This document shows, piece after piece, positions 43,879-55,236 of a stretch of DNA of 64,000 nt (its first letter is position 1; each line of letters opens with the position of its first letter). This DNA comes from Chitinophaga sp. E66 (GTDB taxonomy: Bacteria > Bacteroidota > Bacteroidia > Chitinophagales > Chitinophagaceae): assembly GCA_019285755.1 (NCBI GenBank), contig CP079103.1, forward strand, positions 3,286,001-3,350,000, read 5' to 3'. Under the pieces are notes generated by a model, which saw nothing but the letters and a program-made list of their open reading frames with translations, was not told the origin of the DNA and did not search any database. A program made the position numbers and the translations under genes.

Positions 43879-46800
43879 TTGCAGTCGATCGTTTCCATAC
43901 TGACCTTGCTATGCCTTCTCCTGACCGTTCCCGCGGCGCGCAGCAGTACTATTTCCGTGACTACCAGGTGGAAGACGGCTTATCGCATAATACAGTGTTC
44001 TGCGTAGTGCAGGACAAACAGGGATACGTCTGGGCGGGAACCAAAGACGGGCTTAACCGGTTCGACGGGCGGGAGTTCCGTGTGTTCCGCGAGAAACCGG
44101 GGACTCATCCGCCATCGGCAACAATTTCATATTCTCATTATGCGTGGATGACAACGGACAGCTGTATGCCGGCACTGGCAATGGATTATACCGTTACCTT
44201 GCCGCCACGGAAAGCTTCGAAAGGGCGCCCTCTCCCGCTGGTCAGGATGCCAACGCGCTCCGGGCAGACCGCCAGGGAACCTGTGGTACCTGAGCTGGGG
44301 CGCCTTTACCGCTACGATCCCACACGCAATGCCAGCGACCCGGTTACCGACAGTTACATTCCCGGCGGGCTCAGCGCCCTGCATATCAGCAAGAAGGGCA
44401 ATATCTGGGTGGCAAACGGCGGCGGGGAGATCCGCATGCTGGGAGACTCCGTCCATCGCTGGGATGTATGGCGCCATTCCCCAAATCCCTAACCCGCCAT
44501 ATCACCCATATGCTGTCCATGCCGGACGGCAGGCTGCTGATCGGCACCGCCAACCAGGGCCTGAAACTTCTCGATCCGGAGAAGGATACATATGAAGACC
44601 TCCTGACCTGGTCTGACGGGGATGTGGGCGTTTATGTGCGGTTCATGGCCCATTACGGCGGCGATGAATACTGGATCGCGACGGAATCGGGGATTTACAT
44701 CATCAACATCGCTACGAAAAAGTATATCAACCTGCGAAAGCAATACAACAATCCCTATTCCCTCAGCGATAATGCCATCTACTGCATCCATCGCGACCGT
44801 GAAGGCGGCATGTGGGCGGGGAGCTATTTCGGGGCATCAACTTCTATCCCAAACAATACAGCTACTTCGAAAAATACTGGCCGGACAATACACAGCAAAC
44901 GCTCAGCGGCAACGCCGTGCGCGAGATTTGCCAGGATATGTACGGGAACATCTGGGCCGGCACGGAAGATAACGGCGTGAACCGGGTAGACCTGCGGACC
45001 GGGCACATCCGCCAATACACGCCCCGCAACAGCAGCGGGAAAGCCCCTCCCACACGAACATTCACGGACTGTATGCGGACGGCTACCGGCTCTGGATCGG
45101 CACGCTGGACAATGGCGTGGACGTTATGGACATACGTACTGGGAAAACCATCGCGCACTATTCCGCCGGACCCGAATCCTTTTCCAGCAACTTCATCCTC
45201 TACTTCTACCGCACCCGCGGCGGCGATATGCTCGTAGGCACCGGGCGCGAACTGGCGCGTTTCGATTCCGCCGCCGGCAGGTTCCGGAAAATAGACGAAG
45301 TGCCGCATGGCAGTCAAAGAAGTATTGCGGAGGCGGCAGACGGAACGTTGTGGATGGCGACCTCAGACAATGGCGTCCACTGGTACCGCAAGCATAGCGG
45401 TGAGCACGGGGCTTATTTCCACGATCCTAAAGATTCATTTTCACTCGCGGGGAATAACGTCAACACCATCCTGATCGACAAATCCCAGCGCATCTGGGCC
45501 GGAACGGAAGGGCGCGGTATCTGCCGGCTGGACGGGACGGCCGCTGGCGGCGGTACACCACGACAGACGGGCTGCCCAGCGATTACATTTTCAGGCTGAT
45601 GGAAGACCGTAGCGGAAAGATCTGGGCGACCACCTCACGGGGCTCGTGAGCCTGGAGCCGGAGTCTGGCGCGGTAAAGATATTTACGACCAGTCACGGCC
45701 TGCTCAACAACCAGTTCAATTATAATTCCGGGTTCCAGGATAAGGACGGCAACATGTACATCGGTTCCGTGAAAGGGATGATCCGCTTCAACCCGGATCA
45801 GTTCCTGCCAGACACCTCCGCCGCACCGGTATATATTACCGGGATGGAAGTGCGCAATCTGGAAATGGGGCCGGACGAGAAAAGAAATATTCATTATTCG
45901 AAAAAGATCATGCTGCCTTATGATAAGGCGAATTTCAGTATCGCGTTCGCCGCGCTTAGTTTCACGGCGCCGGATATGATTTCGTATGCATACCGGATGG
46001 AAGGGCTCGACAACGACTGGATCTGGTTAAAAAGCAACCGTACCGTGTATTTCACAGATCTCAAGCCCGGGCGCTATACCTTTTGGGTAACAACGACAGA
46101 CGCGAACGGGAAGCGCCGCCCGAATGCGGCTATGCTGGAGATCGAGATCACGCCGCCGTTCTGGGCTACCTCGTGGGCATATCTGTTGTATGCGCTGGCG
46201 CTTGTTTCCGCGGGTTATTACGCCATCGCGCGGTATCACCGGCAGCAAACCATGAAACAAAAAAGACGGATGGAGGCCTTGCAGTTGAAGAAGGAGAAAG
46301 AATTATACCAGGCCAAGGTGGATTTCCTCACGAATGTGGCGCATGAGATCAATACACCGCTGACGCTTATTAAAGGCCCGCTGGAAGAGATCATGGATCA
46401 TCCGGGAGCGCTGGAGGAGAACCGGCACCACCTGGCGATCATGGAACGAAATACCAACCGGCTCGTGCAATTGACGAACCAGTTACTGGATTTCAGGCAG
46501 ACCGAATCGTCCGGCTTCCGGCTGGATTTTGAACTGGTGGATCTGCGCAGGGTTTTACAAGATACATACGACAACTTCCGCCTGCCCGCGCAACAACGAA
46601 AGCTGCAATTCCACGTTGACCTGCCCGATGAAGCCGTGAATGCCTGGGCGGACGAAGAAAGCGTCAACAAGATCTTCAGCAACCTCTTTAGCAATGCCAT
46701 TAAATACGGGCAGACGATCGTAGTGGCGAAGCTGGAAGCTGCCGATGGGCAGGTTCGCCTGACAGTAGCCAACGATGGACCCCTTATCCCGGAAGATATG

Positions 46801-46991
46801 CGGGAGCGCATATTCGCCCCTTCGTCCGGCTGAAGGAAAACGAAAAGCAGAAAGGCACCGGGATAGGGCTGAGCATTTGCCGCTCGCTGACCGCCCTGCA
46901 CAAAGGAGAATTGTACGTTACTACCGAAGACGGTCTCAATATTTTCAACTGGAGTATCCCCGAAGGGGCATTCATCAAACTGGAAAATTAA
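43879..46991 (+). CDS. Two-component propeller sensor histidine kinase (hybrid sensor, N-terminal part)
   Basis: About 1,040 residues; breaks near 43935, 44105, 44275, 44485, 44830, 45050, 45540, 45630 and 46825. A TTG start at 43879 opens a good signal peptide (SILTLLCLLLTVP); the next ATG (43911) lacks one. Two sets of propeller repeats follow (for example FCVVQDKQGYVWAGTKDGLN RF), then a Y_Y_Y domain (FKPGRYTFWV-like, residues ~700-760), a single membrane helix (SWAYLLYALALVSAGYYAI), HisKA (FLTNVAHEINTPLTLIKGPL, phospho-His) and HATPase (NKIFSNLFSNAIKYG, GTGIGLSIC). This is the periplasmic-sugar sensor of Bacteroidota PULs. One extra A in AAAA at 46984-46987 would fuse it in frame with the response regulator, giving the usual one-piece hybrid. 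Confidence 0.85.
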
Positions 46992-46996
46992 CACCT

Positions 46997-47769
46997 ATGC
47001 AACCTGTTATACTGCTGGCCGACGACAATGAAGAAATCCTGGATTTCGTATCATCAATCCTACAGCCCGAATACCAGATCCTGCGCACCGAAAACGGCCG
47101 CGAAGCCGTGGCACTGCTGCACCAGGAAAACGTTGACCTCGTCATTTCCGATGTCATGATGCCCCTGATGGACGGATTCGAGCTCTGTAAAACCATCAAA
47201 ACCACTTTCGCCATCAGTCACATCCCCGTTGTGCTGCTGACCGCGAAAAACACCCTGCGCTCCAAAATCGAGGGACTGGAAACCGGGGCGGACGCTTATA
47301 TTGAGAAACCCTTCTCCCCGCCCACCTGAAAGTCCAGATCGCGAACCTGCTCAGCAACCGGAATAAAGTCAGGCAGTACTTCGCCAGCACGCCGCAGGCT
47401 CCCATCCAGGCGATGGCGCACACGAGCGAAGACGAGCAATTCCTCAATTCCATCCATCATTTCATTTTGCAGGAACTGGAAAATACCGAACTCGACGTGG
47501 AGCACCTCTCCCGTCATGTAAACATGAGCCGGGTGAGCTTATACCGCAAAATCAAGGCGATCTCCGACCTCACGCCCCATGAACTGATCAATGTGACCCG
47601 ATTGAAGAAAGCGGCCGAAATGCTGGCCAGCCGCAATCTCAAAATCTATGAAGTGGCCATGATGGTGGGCTATAAATCCCAGACCCATTTCGGCAAGAAC
47701 TTCATCAAACAGTTCGGCGTCAGCCCCAGCCAATACATGCAGCAACACCGCGGGATCATCGTGGAATAG
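46997..47769 (+). CDS. Response regulator with AraC-type DNA-binding domain
   Basis: About 258 residues, one break near 47322. Receiver: VILLADDNEEILDF (acidic pair), VDLVISDVMMPLMDGFELC (phospho-Asp), VVLLTAKNT (Lys). Then a linker and an AraC/HTH_18 domain: LDVEHLSRHVNMSRVSLYRK, TRLKKAAEMLASRNLKIYEV, AMMVGYKSQTHFGKNF. The ATG lies 5 bases after the kinase stop. In most Bacteroidota PUL regulators this is the C-terminal half of the kinase protein; see the kinase entry for the one-base fusion. Probable activator of PUL 1, which starts 330 bases away on the other strand. Confidence 0.85.
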
Positions 47770-47813
47770 TATCCCTTTATCAGTTATTATTTATTGTTTT
47801 TCGATAACTATAT

Positions 47814-47844
47814 TTTGTAATTCGGAAAACACGGTATAGCTTTG
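47814..47844 (+). promoter_or_regulatory. Consensus Bacteroidota promoter
   Basis: TTTG (47814-47817), 19 bases, TAGCTTTG (47837-47844): an exact match to TTG-N19-TAnnTTTG. It is placed 22 bases before the ATG of the DUF2975 gene. Confidence 0.75.
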
Positions 47845-47866
47845 TCCTAACAAAAACACATTCCCC

Positions 47867-48495
47867 ATGCAAGGACAAAGAACATTCGACATCGTCCGGG
47901 TGGTTGTCAACGTCGTATATTATGTGGTGGCACTTTAGCGCTGCTGGTGGTGATATTGAAGTCCATGGCGCTGGTGATGGGCACGCAGAAACTGACGGAT
48001 GCGTCACACCAGCTAACCGTCACCTTCGACGTTAAGGCATTCCCGAAAAAGGATACCCTTACTCCCAAATTCATTTATGGCAGTTTGCCCAATGCCGCAC
48101 TGGAAAAAAAGCAGGACATGTATTCCCTGCGTGCCACGAGCCGTTCGCCACTGGGCATTTACAGCTATATCATCACATTGCTGGGATCTATTGCCGTTGT
48201 GACCGGCATGGGCTGGCTCCGTAAGATCTTTGCAGATACAACAGCTGAAGAGCCCTTCCGCGATATTAATGCGGTTCGGATACGGAACATCGGCCTGTTA
48301 CTGATTGCGGCTGACGGGGTGCGCCTGATCGGCTATTTTATCTTCAACAGCATGACGAGATCGCATTTTACACCGCCTTTCCAACAGCTGGTGGATGTGG
48401 GGAACAGTTTCTGGATGGGTTTGCTGTTGCTGGCGCTGGCCGTTGTCTACAAGCGTGGTGTGGAAATTTATAAAGAAAACCAGTTAACGATTTAA
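47867..48495 (+). CDS. DUF2975 membrane protein
   Basis: About 210 residues from the ATG at 47867 (MQGQRTFDIVRVVVNVVYYV) with one break near 47935 (a T missing). Four membrane segments are visible: VALLALLVVILKSMALV, IYSYIITLLGSIAVVTGMG, RNIGLLLIAADGVRLIGYF and FWMGLLLLALAVVYKRG. This matches DUF2975 proteins, inner-membrane partners of a small XRE-type regulator. The next gene starts 1 base after the stop, as in most such pairs. Function unknown. Confidence 0.8.
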
Positions 48496-48496
48496 T

Positions 48497-48718
48497 ATGC
48501 CTATCATCGTGAATCTTGATGTCATGCTTGCTAAACGCAAGATGCAGCTGACAGAACTATCGGACCGGATGGGCATTACCCTCTCCAACCTGTCCATTCT
48601 GAAAACCGGAAAAGCGAAAGCGATCCGGTTCTCTTCATTGGAGATGATCTGTGAAATTCTCGAATGCCAGCCGGGCGACATACTGGAGTATGTGCCCGAC
48701 CGGCAAGACAAGCGCTAA
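48497..48718 (+). CDS. XRE-family helix-turn-helix regulator (YozG type)
   Basis: Intact 73-residue protein. The HTH is MLAKRKMQLTELSDRMGITL SNLSILKTGKAKAIRFSS, closing with LEMICEILECQPGDILEYVP, the small Cro/cI-like type that accompanies DUF2975 genes. Probably autoregulates the two-gene operon. Confidence 0.9.
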   Translation: MPIIVNLDVMLAKRKMQLTELSDRMGITLSNLSILKTGKAKAIRFSSLEMICEILECQPGDILEYVPDRQDKR

Positions 48719-48720
48719 GA

Positions 48721-49658
48721 TCAGCCCATGGCCTTTCGCAGGGCGTCCACGCTTTTTCGAACGCCGCTTTCCGCGGCTTCCTTTCCTTCGAATTCGATGG
48801 AGATATAGCCTTTGTAATTCGCTTCGCGGAGGATGCGGATTATACGCGGGTAATCGAGGTCCAGCGTGTACCATTCACCGCCGCCATAATAGGTTTTGGC
48901 TTGCACGAAATCGGCGTGCGGCGCAACCATAGTTAATTTGTCGTAGGGGTTTTCCAGGAAGTTGCCCGTATCGAGCAGCAGTCCCATCCATGGGGAATCG
49001 ATCGCCTTGCGGATGCGCAGGAGGCCTTCGGGCGAGGAAGTGAGCCCCAGTGGTTCTCCAGCGCCAGCACCACCCCGCATTCGGCGGCCTTGTCAAGGCA
49101 CTTCTGGATACTGTCGATGCACCATTTGAACGCATCATCTTCCGAATAGCCTGGAATAGCGGGCTCCACGCCGCGGGCGGCCATGAGATCGTCGAATGAT
49201 TTGATGGTTCCCCAGCGCCCGGAGTTCAGGCGGATGCAGGGAATCCCCATTTTATATGCCAGTTCTATACACCTGATGGTATGGTCGATATCCTTCTGCC
49301 GCTCAGCGGCGTCTGGCGAAACGAAATCCTGGTGAATGGATAAAGACACCAGATCCACCCCATTGCGGAACGCGTGGCGCTTTAATTTCTGCAGGTAAGC
49401 ATTGTCCTCGCTTTCCATCTGCCGGTGCAGTATATCCACACCTTCCACGCTCAGCGCAGCGGCTTCATCGATCACTTTTTCAATGGGCACCTTAGGCGTC
49501 CGGAAATGCCAGTAGGAGTAAGTGGAAATAGCCAGTTTGAAGGGTAAGGCCGGCGCGGCAGGGCTGGTTGCAGCAGCAATAGCGGAAGCTGCAGGAAGGC
49601 TCATGAGCGCGGCGCCGCCAAGGCTGTTGCGCATAAAAGCACGACGGGAGATAGACAT
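48721..49658 (-). CDS. Tat-exported sugar phosphate isomerase/epimerase-like protein
   Basis: About 312 residues, one break near 49045 (a G missing). The N-terminus MSISRRAFMRNSLGGAALMS has a twin-arginine motif and a hydrophobic stretch, so it is exported folded. TIM-barrel motifs: LAISTYSYWHFRTPKVPIEK, VEGVDILHRQ, IPCIRLNSGRWG, VVLALENHWG (metal-binding Glu), GLLLDTGNF (Asp) and YISIEFEGKE (Glu). It is related to the xylose-isomerase-like AP endonuclease family. It faces the HD-domain gene divergently and is not part of a clear operon. Confidence 0.85.
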
Positions 49659-49741
49659 GTTTCACTGTTTTAATGGGTTCACCATTAAAATACATAAATT
49701 CCGGTATGCCCGCCACGGCATTTTTTTGATACAGGTTTATT

Positions 49742-50299
49742 ATGAATGTCATCCTCCAGGCCATCGAGAACTTCACCGACAAGGCGCATGGCGAACAAAC
49801 ACGGAAATATTCCCGGATCGCTATATCGTTCATCCCATGCGTGTGATGCGTATCTGTGAAAAGTACACGCAGTCCATTCCCGTGCTGGCAGCGGCCATCC
49901 TGCATGATGTCCTGGAAGATACGCCCGTCACAAAAGCTGACCTATCCGCCTTCCTGGAAGGCATCATGGATGCCAGGGACGCACAGCGCACGCTACAACT
50001 GGTAGTTGAACTCACGGACATATATACGAAACCGAATTACCCTACGGAACCGCCGCAAGCGGAAGGCCGCAGAGGCGAAACGAATTGGAACAAACAGCCC
50101 GGATGCCCAAACCATCAAATATGCCGATATACTGGATAATTGTACGGGCATGTCTGCCGAAGACACTGATTTCGCCCCGGTATTCCTGCGCGAATGCAGG
50201 CAGCTGCTAAAAATGATGGATAAAGGCAACCCTGACCTCAAAAAGCAGGCGGAGGCGGTCATCTCCGACGAGCTAGAAGCGTTGGAAAACAAACGTTAA
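49742..50299 (+). CDS. HD-domain hydrolase (SpoT-like)
   Basis: About 186 residues, breaks near 49806 and 50045. ATG at 49742 (MNVILQAIENFTDKAHGEQT). HD motifs: corrected FPDRYIVHPMRVMRICEKY, then AAILHDVLEDTPVTKADL. The ED after the HD is the pattern of the (p)ppGpp/nucleotide hydrolases of the RelA/SpoT HD family. A C-terminal AEDTDFAPVFLRECRQLLKM helix follows. No synthetase domain, so it resembles small alarmone-hydrolase or nucleotide-metabolism proteins. Its stop overlaps the stop of the convergent serine hydrolase gene. Confidence 0.75.
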
Positions 50300-51448
50300 T
50301 GCACGAAACTCTCCAGGAACAACTTCGCAAAATCTGAAGCTTCCACATACTTATTATAATCTTTCTTAAGCGGATCCCGCCGGGCAGGCAGGAACGGGGC
50401 CGGTTGCACAAAGTGATAAAACGGCCGTGAGAGATACTGCGAATTGGCCAGCGCTATAAATGTAAGGTTGCGGTCGGGCAACTTGAGAAACAGCGCAGAA
50501 TACCCAAGCCACCAACCCGTATGCCATACGACCCTTTCACCTTTATATTGCTCCGTAAACCAACCTTGACCGTAAGAGATGTATTTTCCTTTTGAGGTCT
50601 CAAAGGGCAGCCACATGGTATCCCATTGACCGGGCGTCAGGAATTTCCGCTCGTCAATCGCGATGGCGTATTTGGCGAGGTCGGAAATATTACTCACCAA
50701 ACCGGCGGCGGGCCCGAATCCGTACTTGAAATCCTTTACTTTTACCGTTTTCCCTGCCCGCTTATCCCAGTCGTACGGCACAGCCATCGTTTTGACATAA
50801 GCCGCGCTATCGAAGCCGGAGAGCTGGAAATTGGGGGCATCATCTGGACTAGGAGCCGTTCCTTTCATCCCCAGGGGCCGTACAATGCTGTCCATCAGCA
50901 GCTCCCCGAACGTACGGCCGGAAGCCTGTTCGATGGGTTTACCCAATTCGTTATACCATGCCCCATTGTATATGAATTTCCGGCCGGGTTTGAAACCGTT
51001 GAAATCGTTCCCTGCGGCGGTATGGGTAAGGAGATGCTTGAGTTTGATACGGGGATCGCTGCCCCATCGGGCGCCCAGGTTGATGCCGTACTTGTTGATG
51101 GGGTCGTTGATGGATAGTTTTCCATCGTAGGCCAGCTGCATGAGCAATATCGCCCCGAAAGTTTTGGTAACGGATGCGATCTGGTAATTGGTATGTTCGT
51201 TCGGAACGATGTTTTTTCGACATCCGCGAAGCCGAAGCCCCCGCGCCAGACGAGCTGTCCATTATGAACGATCCCTACGCTCATGCCGGGATGTGGTACC
51301 GCTGCCTGATTTGTTCGGTTTGCTGGCGAAAGGAAGTCATGAAGGCGGAATCCCCAGCCGGGAAGTCTTGTCGCCAGCCTGCTGCGCTGAGACCTGCAAG
51401 GCCGTCAGGAACAACAGTGCGGTAAGTAGGATAGATCTGCGAAACATA
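50296..51448 (-). CDS. Serine hydrolase (beta-lactamase/D-Ala-D-Ala carboxypeptidase class C fold)
   Basis: About 384 residues from the ATG at 51446-51448; breaks near 51350 and 51210. Signal peptide MFRRSILLTALLFLTALQVS AQ. Motifs: corrected NYQIASVTKTFGAIL (Ser-x-x-Lys nucleophile), KFIYNGAWYNELG (Tyr of motif 2) and VVWHTGWWLGY (His-x-Gly motif 3). Class C beta-lactamase-related peptidases or esterases of unknown substrate; not evidence of antibiotic resistance. Periplasmic. Confidence 0.85.
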
Positions 51449-51556
51449 GGGGCAAACTGTTTAAACTGTAAACGTCCGCATCCCCGGTTGTTACCAATTC
51501 GCAAATCCCGATGCAATCGTTCAAGCACCTAAATATATGCGTAAATTATGTGCTTG

Positions 51557-52009
51557 TCAATTCTTTTCAGCAATTTCCTTCAGGGTAGCGAGCGCTTTAG
51601 GCCATATTTTCTTAAACTCTTCCGCCCATTCGCTTTTATCATCCACATCCATTTCAATCAGTACGCGCGTACCGCCGTCGATTTCCTGGAGGCGGTAATC
51701 CTCATGCGCGCCTGCCCATTGCGCAACTGCCGGACTGGAGGTATCCTCCACCCCGCCCATAATAGTGCCCAAATGCTCGATGGACATAAACTCATTAGGA
51801 ATATTTTCCGCGATACGGGAAACCATACCATCGCCGTTGGAGTCGGTAAACAGGGCGCGGCTACCTACTTTCCAGTCGGTTTCCACACGGGAATCCTCGT
51901 TGAAGGCTTTTGTCCACTGCGGATAGGTTTCCTTTCCCCAGAGAATATCCCATACTTTTTCGCGGGGCGCGTTGATGTCTATCTGGTGTTTCTGCTTTTG
52001 CCTGTTCAT
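51557..52009 (-). CDS. SRPBCC/AHSA1-type protein
   Basis: Intact 150-residue protein. It shows KHQIDINAPREKVWDILWGK near the start, GMVSRIAENIPNEFMSIEHL and a C-terminal EEFKKIWPKALATLKEIA helix: the START-like helix-grip fold (polyketide cyclase/AHSA1) that binds hydrophobic ligands. The start Met is followed by a basic stretch (NRQKQKHQ). Single gene, no operon partner. Confidence 0.85.
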   Translation of the reverse strand: MNRQKQKHQIDINAPREKVWDILWGKETYPQWTKAFNEDSRVETDWKVGSRALFTDSNGDGMVSRIAENIPNEFMSIEHLGTIMGGVEDTSSPAVAQWAGAHEDYRLQEIDGGTRVLIEMDVDDKSEWAEEFKKIWPKALATLKEIAEKN

Positions 52010-52297
52010 GATGCTGGATTTTGCGGTTTAACAATTGCTTATTGCTTCTTCACAAAGATGAAGAAGTCCTGACAAACAAGCACGGTGCGCTTACGACAAA
52101 AAGAGGGGATTTAAGCCATAAAACCGCATTGTGCTTTTCTTAACATAAATAAGCCTACCTTCACCGGGATAGAAACTCACTGAATTCTACTCTTATTACC
52201 GTCAATTTTTAGTGCCCTCTCTATTCTAACGACGGTCTTATCTTCTGAATTTGCTGCATTTCAACAGATTACAACATCCAAAAGGCGGATTCGCACA

Positions 52298-53043
52298 ATG
52301 CTTATTTTACTTTTTTTTATCCTACACTGGTATTTGTCATTATTTTCGCAAACATTCTTTCAACACAGATACGCATCCCATCGTGCATTTCATATGAACG
52401 GCTTCTGGGAAAAATTCTTCCATATTTTCGCATATCTGACCCAGGGATCCTCGTATATGAGCCCGCGGGCATATGCAATTATGCACCGCATGCACCATGC
52501 TTACACAGATACCGAAAAAGATCCCCATTCCCTTCGTTCTCGCCCAATGTATTTGCAATGATGTGGCGTACGCGCCGGGTTTACCTTGATATAGTGAAGG
52601 GAAACGGTGAAGTGGAAGAGCGTTTTCTGAAAGGATTACCCGAATGGCCTGCCTTTGACCGCTGGGCAGGAAGCCCATGGAGCAGGCTGATGTGGGTGGG
52701 TATTTATATACTGATTTTTGCCCTGTGGGCCAGTTCGCCCTGGTTGTGGCTGTTATTGCCGGTGGTTATCGCCATGGGTGCGGTGCACGGCGCCATCATC
52801 AACTGGTTTGCGCACAAATACGGCTACCACAATTTCGAAGTAAAGAATACTTCCCGAAACTTGTTCAACCTGGACGTGTTCATGCTCGGAGAATCCTACC
52901 ACAACAACCATCATAAACGCCCTTCTGCTGTGAATTTCGGTTTCCGCTGGCACGAGATCGATCCGGTTTATCCTGTGATCCGGTTGCTGGCATGGCTGAA
53001 GATCATCCGGCTCAACAAGTTACAGCCGGTTGAGGCACATTAA
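52298..53043 (+). CDS. Fatty acid desaturase
   Basis: About 249 residues, one break near 52535 (a C missing). All three histidine boxes are present: HRYASH (HxxxxH), HRMHH (HxxHH) and HNNHH (HxxHH), with membrane segments [34 protein letters not shown] and [17 protein letters not shown]. This is a short delta-9-type acyl-lipid desaturase. It precedes an RRM RNA-binding gene by 33 bases, suggesting a small co-transcribed unit, possibly a cold response; that is inference. Confidence 0.85.
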
Positions 53044-53076
53044 TCTTTCATTTTTTCATTTCAAATAAGTTCAATT

Positions 53077-53339
53077 ATGAACCTGTATGTATCTAATCTC
53101 ATGTCCCAACTGAGGGACGAAGATATCTTCGATATTTTTCCCCCTTTGGCCGGGTTGAATCCTGTAAAGTAATCATCGATCGCTATACCGGCGTATCGCG
53201 TGGTTTTGCGTTCGTGGAAATGCCCGAGCGCCAGGAAGCCCTCGACGCCATCCGCGAGCTGGAAGGCAAAATGATCGAAGGTCGCCAGATCACTGTATCT
53301 GAAGCCAAGCCCCGCGTGGAACGCGAGCGCCGGTACTAA
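53077..53339 (+). CDS. RRM RNA-binding protein
   Basis: About 88 residues, one break near 53140. RNP2 is MNLYVSNL at the start, RNP1 is RGFAFVEM, between the usual strands; the tail is EGRQITVSEAKPRVERERRY. Small single-RRM proteins of this kind are common in Bacteroidota and are often cold- or stress-induced. It follows the desaturase gene and ends just before a strong terminator. Confidence 0.85.
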
Positions 53340-53364
53340 GCTTCGGAGTATATCTAAATAAGTT

Positions 53365-53402
53365 CCCTTTACCACGGACCGGTCCGTGGTAAAGGGTTTT
53401 TT
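53365..53402 (+). terminator. Perfect-palindrome terminator after desaturase-RRM
   Basis: A 32-bp perfect palindrome (53365-53396, centre at 53380/53381, GGACC/GGTCC) without a loop, followed by TTTTTT. Strong plus-strand terminator; no T-run on the minus side. Confidence 0.85.
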
Positions 53403-53405
53403 GTT

Positions 53406-55216
53406 TCATTTATCGCTACTGATGGACGTACCGGTAAGCAAAACGTGCATTAGGCGCAGCGTCTCCTTATCGAGCCAGCCGATCCCTCCGGCTTTCATAT
53501 CGAAATTATCCGTCCATTTCACCTGCAGGGTGAATTTATTCCCTTTGATGCCCAGTATTTTCTTCGGCACGGCCACTTCCATCTCCTGACCTTGCTGCCG
53601 GCATTGCACCTGCCCGGCGGCGGCCCAGCCATTCCCGGAGAACCGTTGCACCACAGCGCTGTTAGCCTGCTGCGCCGAGGGCTGAACGGTAAATCCGAAT
53701 CCTTCCCACTGCGGGCCCTCCTGCCTTTCTACCCTGATAAACAATCGCATCCAGTCAGGATCGGTGCGTGGCGACATATCACCCGCCGTTTTCACATAAA
53801 AGTACACATGATCCGCATCCGACGCCACCGCCCCGGCCACGATATCGTTCCGGCCGGTCGTGTTGGTATACGCCCTGATCCGCCCCCACCCGGGATGATC
53901 CCGGTGCAGCACGTCGCCCCGGTCGTCTGAATATCGGGTGCCGATGTTATCCCAATCACGGAATGCCCCGTCTACCCGGATCTTATCCTTCCCGGAAGCG
54001 GCCAGGGCTGGCGGGCCCCTTTAAACTGGCGGATAAAGCCGGCTAACTGATAGTAATAGTGGTCGGCCGTCACCGCATTGGCAGGTTCCGCATCGCGGCT
54101 GAACTCGGCGTCGTATAGATCAACGAAAACGTCTCTCCTTCTTTGGCCTTTTTGCCCGGAAGTCTTGTCCCGCCGGACCGGCCTTGAACCGCATGGCCAC
54201 CCATTCATTCCAACCGGTGATGAATACGAATTCGGGATCCACTTCCAGCGCGCTTCCATTGTTCATTGAAATACAATCCCCGTTCTGTTTGCAATACTTT
54301 GGGCTGCTTACCGTCGTGGAAGCTCCGCCCGATGTTGGACACAGGGTGCTCCGCTACCGATACGCTGATCTGTTCCGGCTTATCTTTCGACTCGTGCCAT
54401 CCGTATGATTGTGGCGTATGATCCAGCCAGGTCCATTTGTCTTTCCCGTCGCCGAACCACTTCTGCCCTTTACTCCAGGCCCACGACTGCCGCACGCTGA
54501 AGAACTCCCCGATTTCGGGTGTCACCGCTTCGGGCGGGCACAGCAGCAGGGGCTTCCCTTTCCAGTAAAACCACAGATCCTGGAACAGCCCTTTCTTGTA
54601 AATCGAGTTGTAAATGTTCTGCACGGTCTGTTCAGGCGAGCTGTTGACGATAAACGAGATCGACGGCGCCGCTTCCCCTGCCGCCCGCAGCTTCCGGTAG
54701 GTCTCCGCGATTTTGGTCACCTGCGGCAGGTAGACCGGACCGTTGGTAACATCGAAGATAATGACGTCTACCCCCGCATCCGTGAGCATCTGGGCATGTT
54801 TGCGGATGATCCACTCATCTTCTGGCAGGTAATACCCGAAATAAGGCTCGCCCCAGTGATGGAAAGCATGTACCGGACCGTATTGCGGATCGCCGGGATC
54901 AGTCTTCAGCATTTGGGTAATATCGTACGGGCTCACCGTATCCCCGGGCGATTTAGGCACTACTCCCCGCCGGGCCCGCCGGCAATGTGGCGGTCATAGC
55001 CATGCGCGCCCTGCCAGATGAAATAGAAGATCCCCACATACTTACCGTCTCTGGGCGCAGGATAAGCGCCGGGAGTAATGGCCCTTCCCAGCCCGTCTGT
55101 AGCCGCCCATTCGTCGGCCCGGTGCGGGGAAACCGCCACGGGGTAGACTTTTGCTGTGCAGAAACCGCCTGCGCGGCCAGGAAGGCGGCGCAGGCGGTGA
55201 GAATAGTTTTATTCAT
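53406..55216 (-). CDS. GH71/99-like glycoside hydrolase with C-terminal sugar-binding-like domain
   Basis: About 603 residues; breaks near 55100, 54970, 54240, 54160, 54000 and 53940. The start at 55216 (MNKTILTACAAFLAAQAVSA) is a signal peptide. The core has VHAFHHWGEPYFGYYLPEDE, ADAGVDVIIFDVTNG-like, FYWKGKPLLLCPPEAV and, corrected, VFITGWNEWVAMRF, the Glu-containing loop of GH71/99-like enzymes. A C-terminal segment (RVDGAFRDWDNIGT, then WTDNFDMKAGGIGWLDKETL) looks like a CBM9/DOMON-type sandwich. Endo-acting glycosidase of PUL 2, exported, following the tandem SusCD pairs. Confidence 0.75.
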
Positions 55217-55236
55217 GTAAATGTGCATGGTTTACG

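Noticed and set aside
47780..48007. 75-residue minus-strand ORF next to the DUF2975 gene
   Set aside because: Overlaps the consensus promoter and the DUF2975 coding region; no family resemblance.
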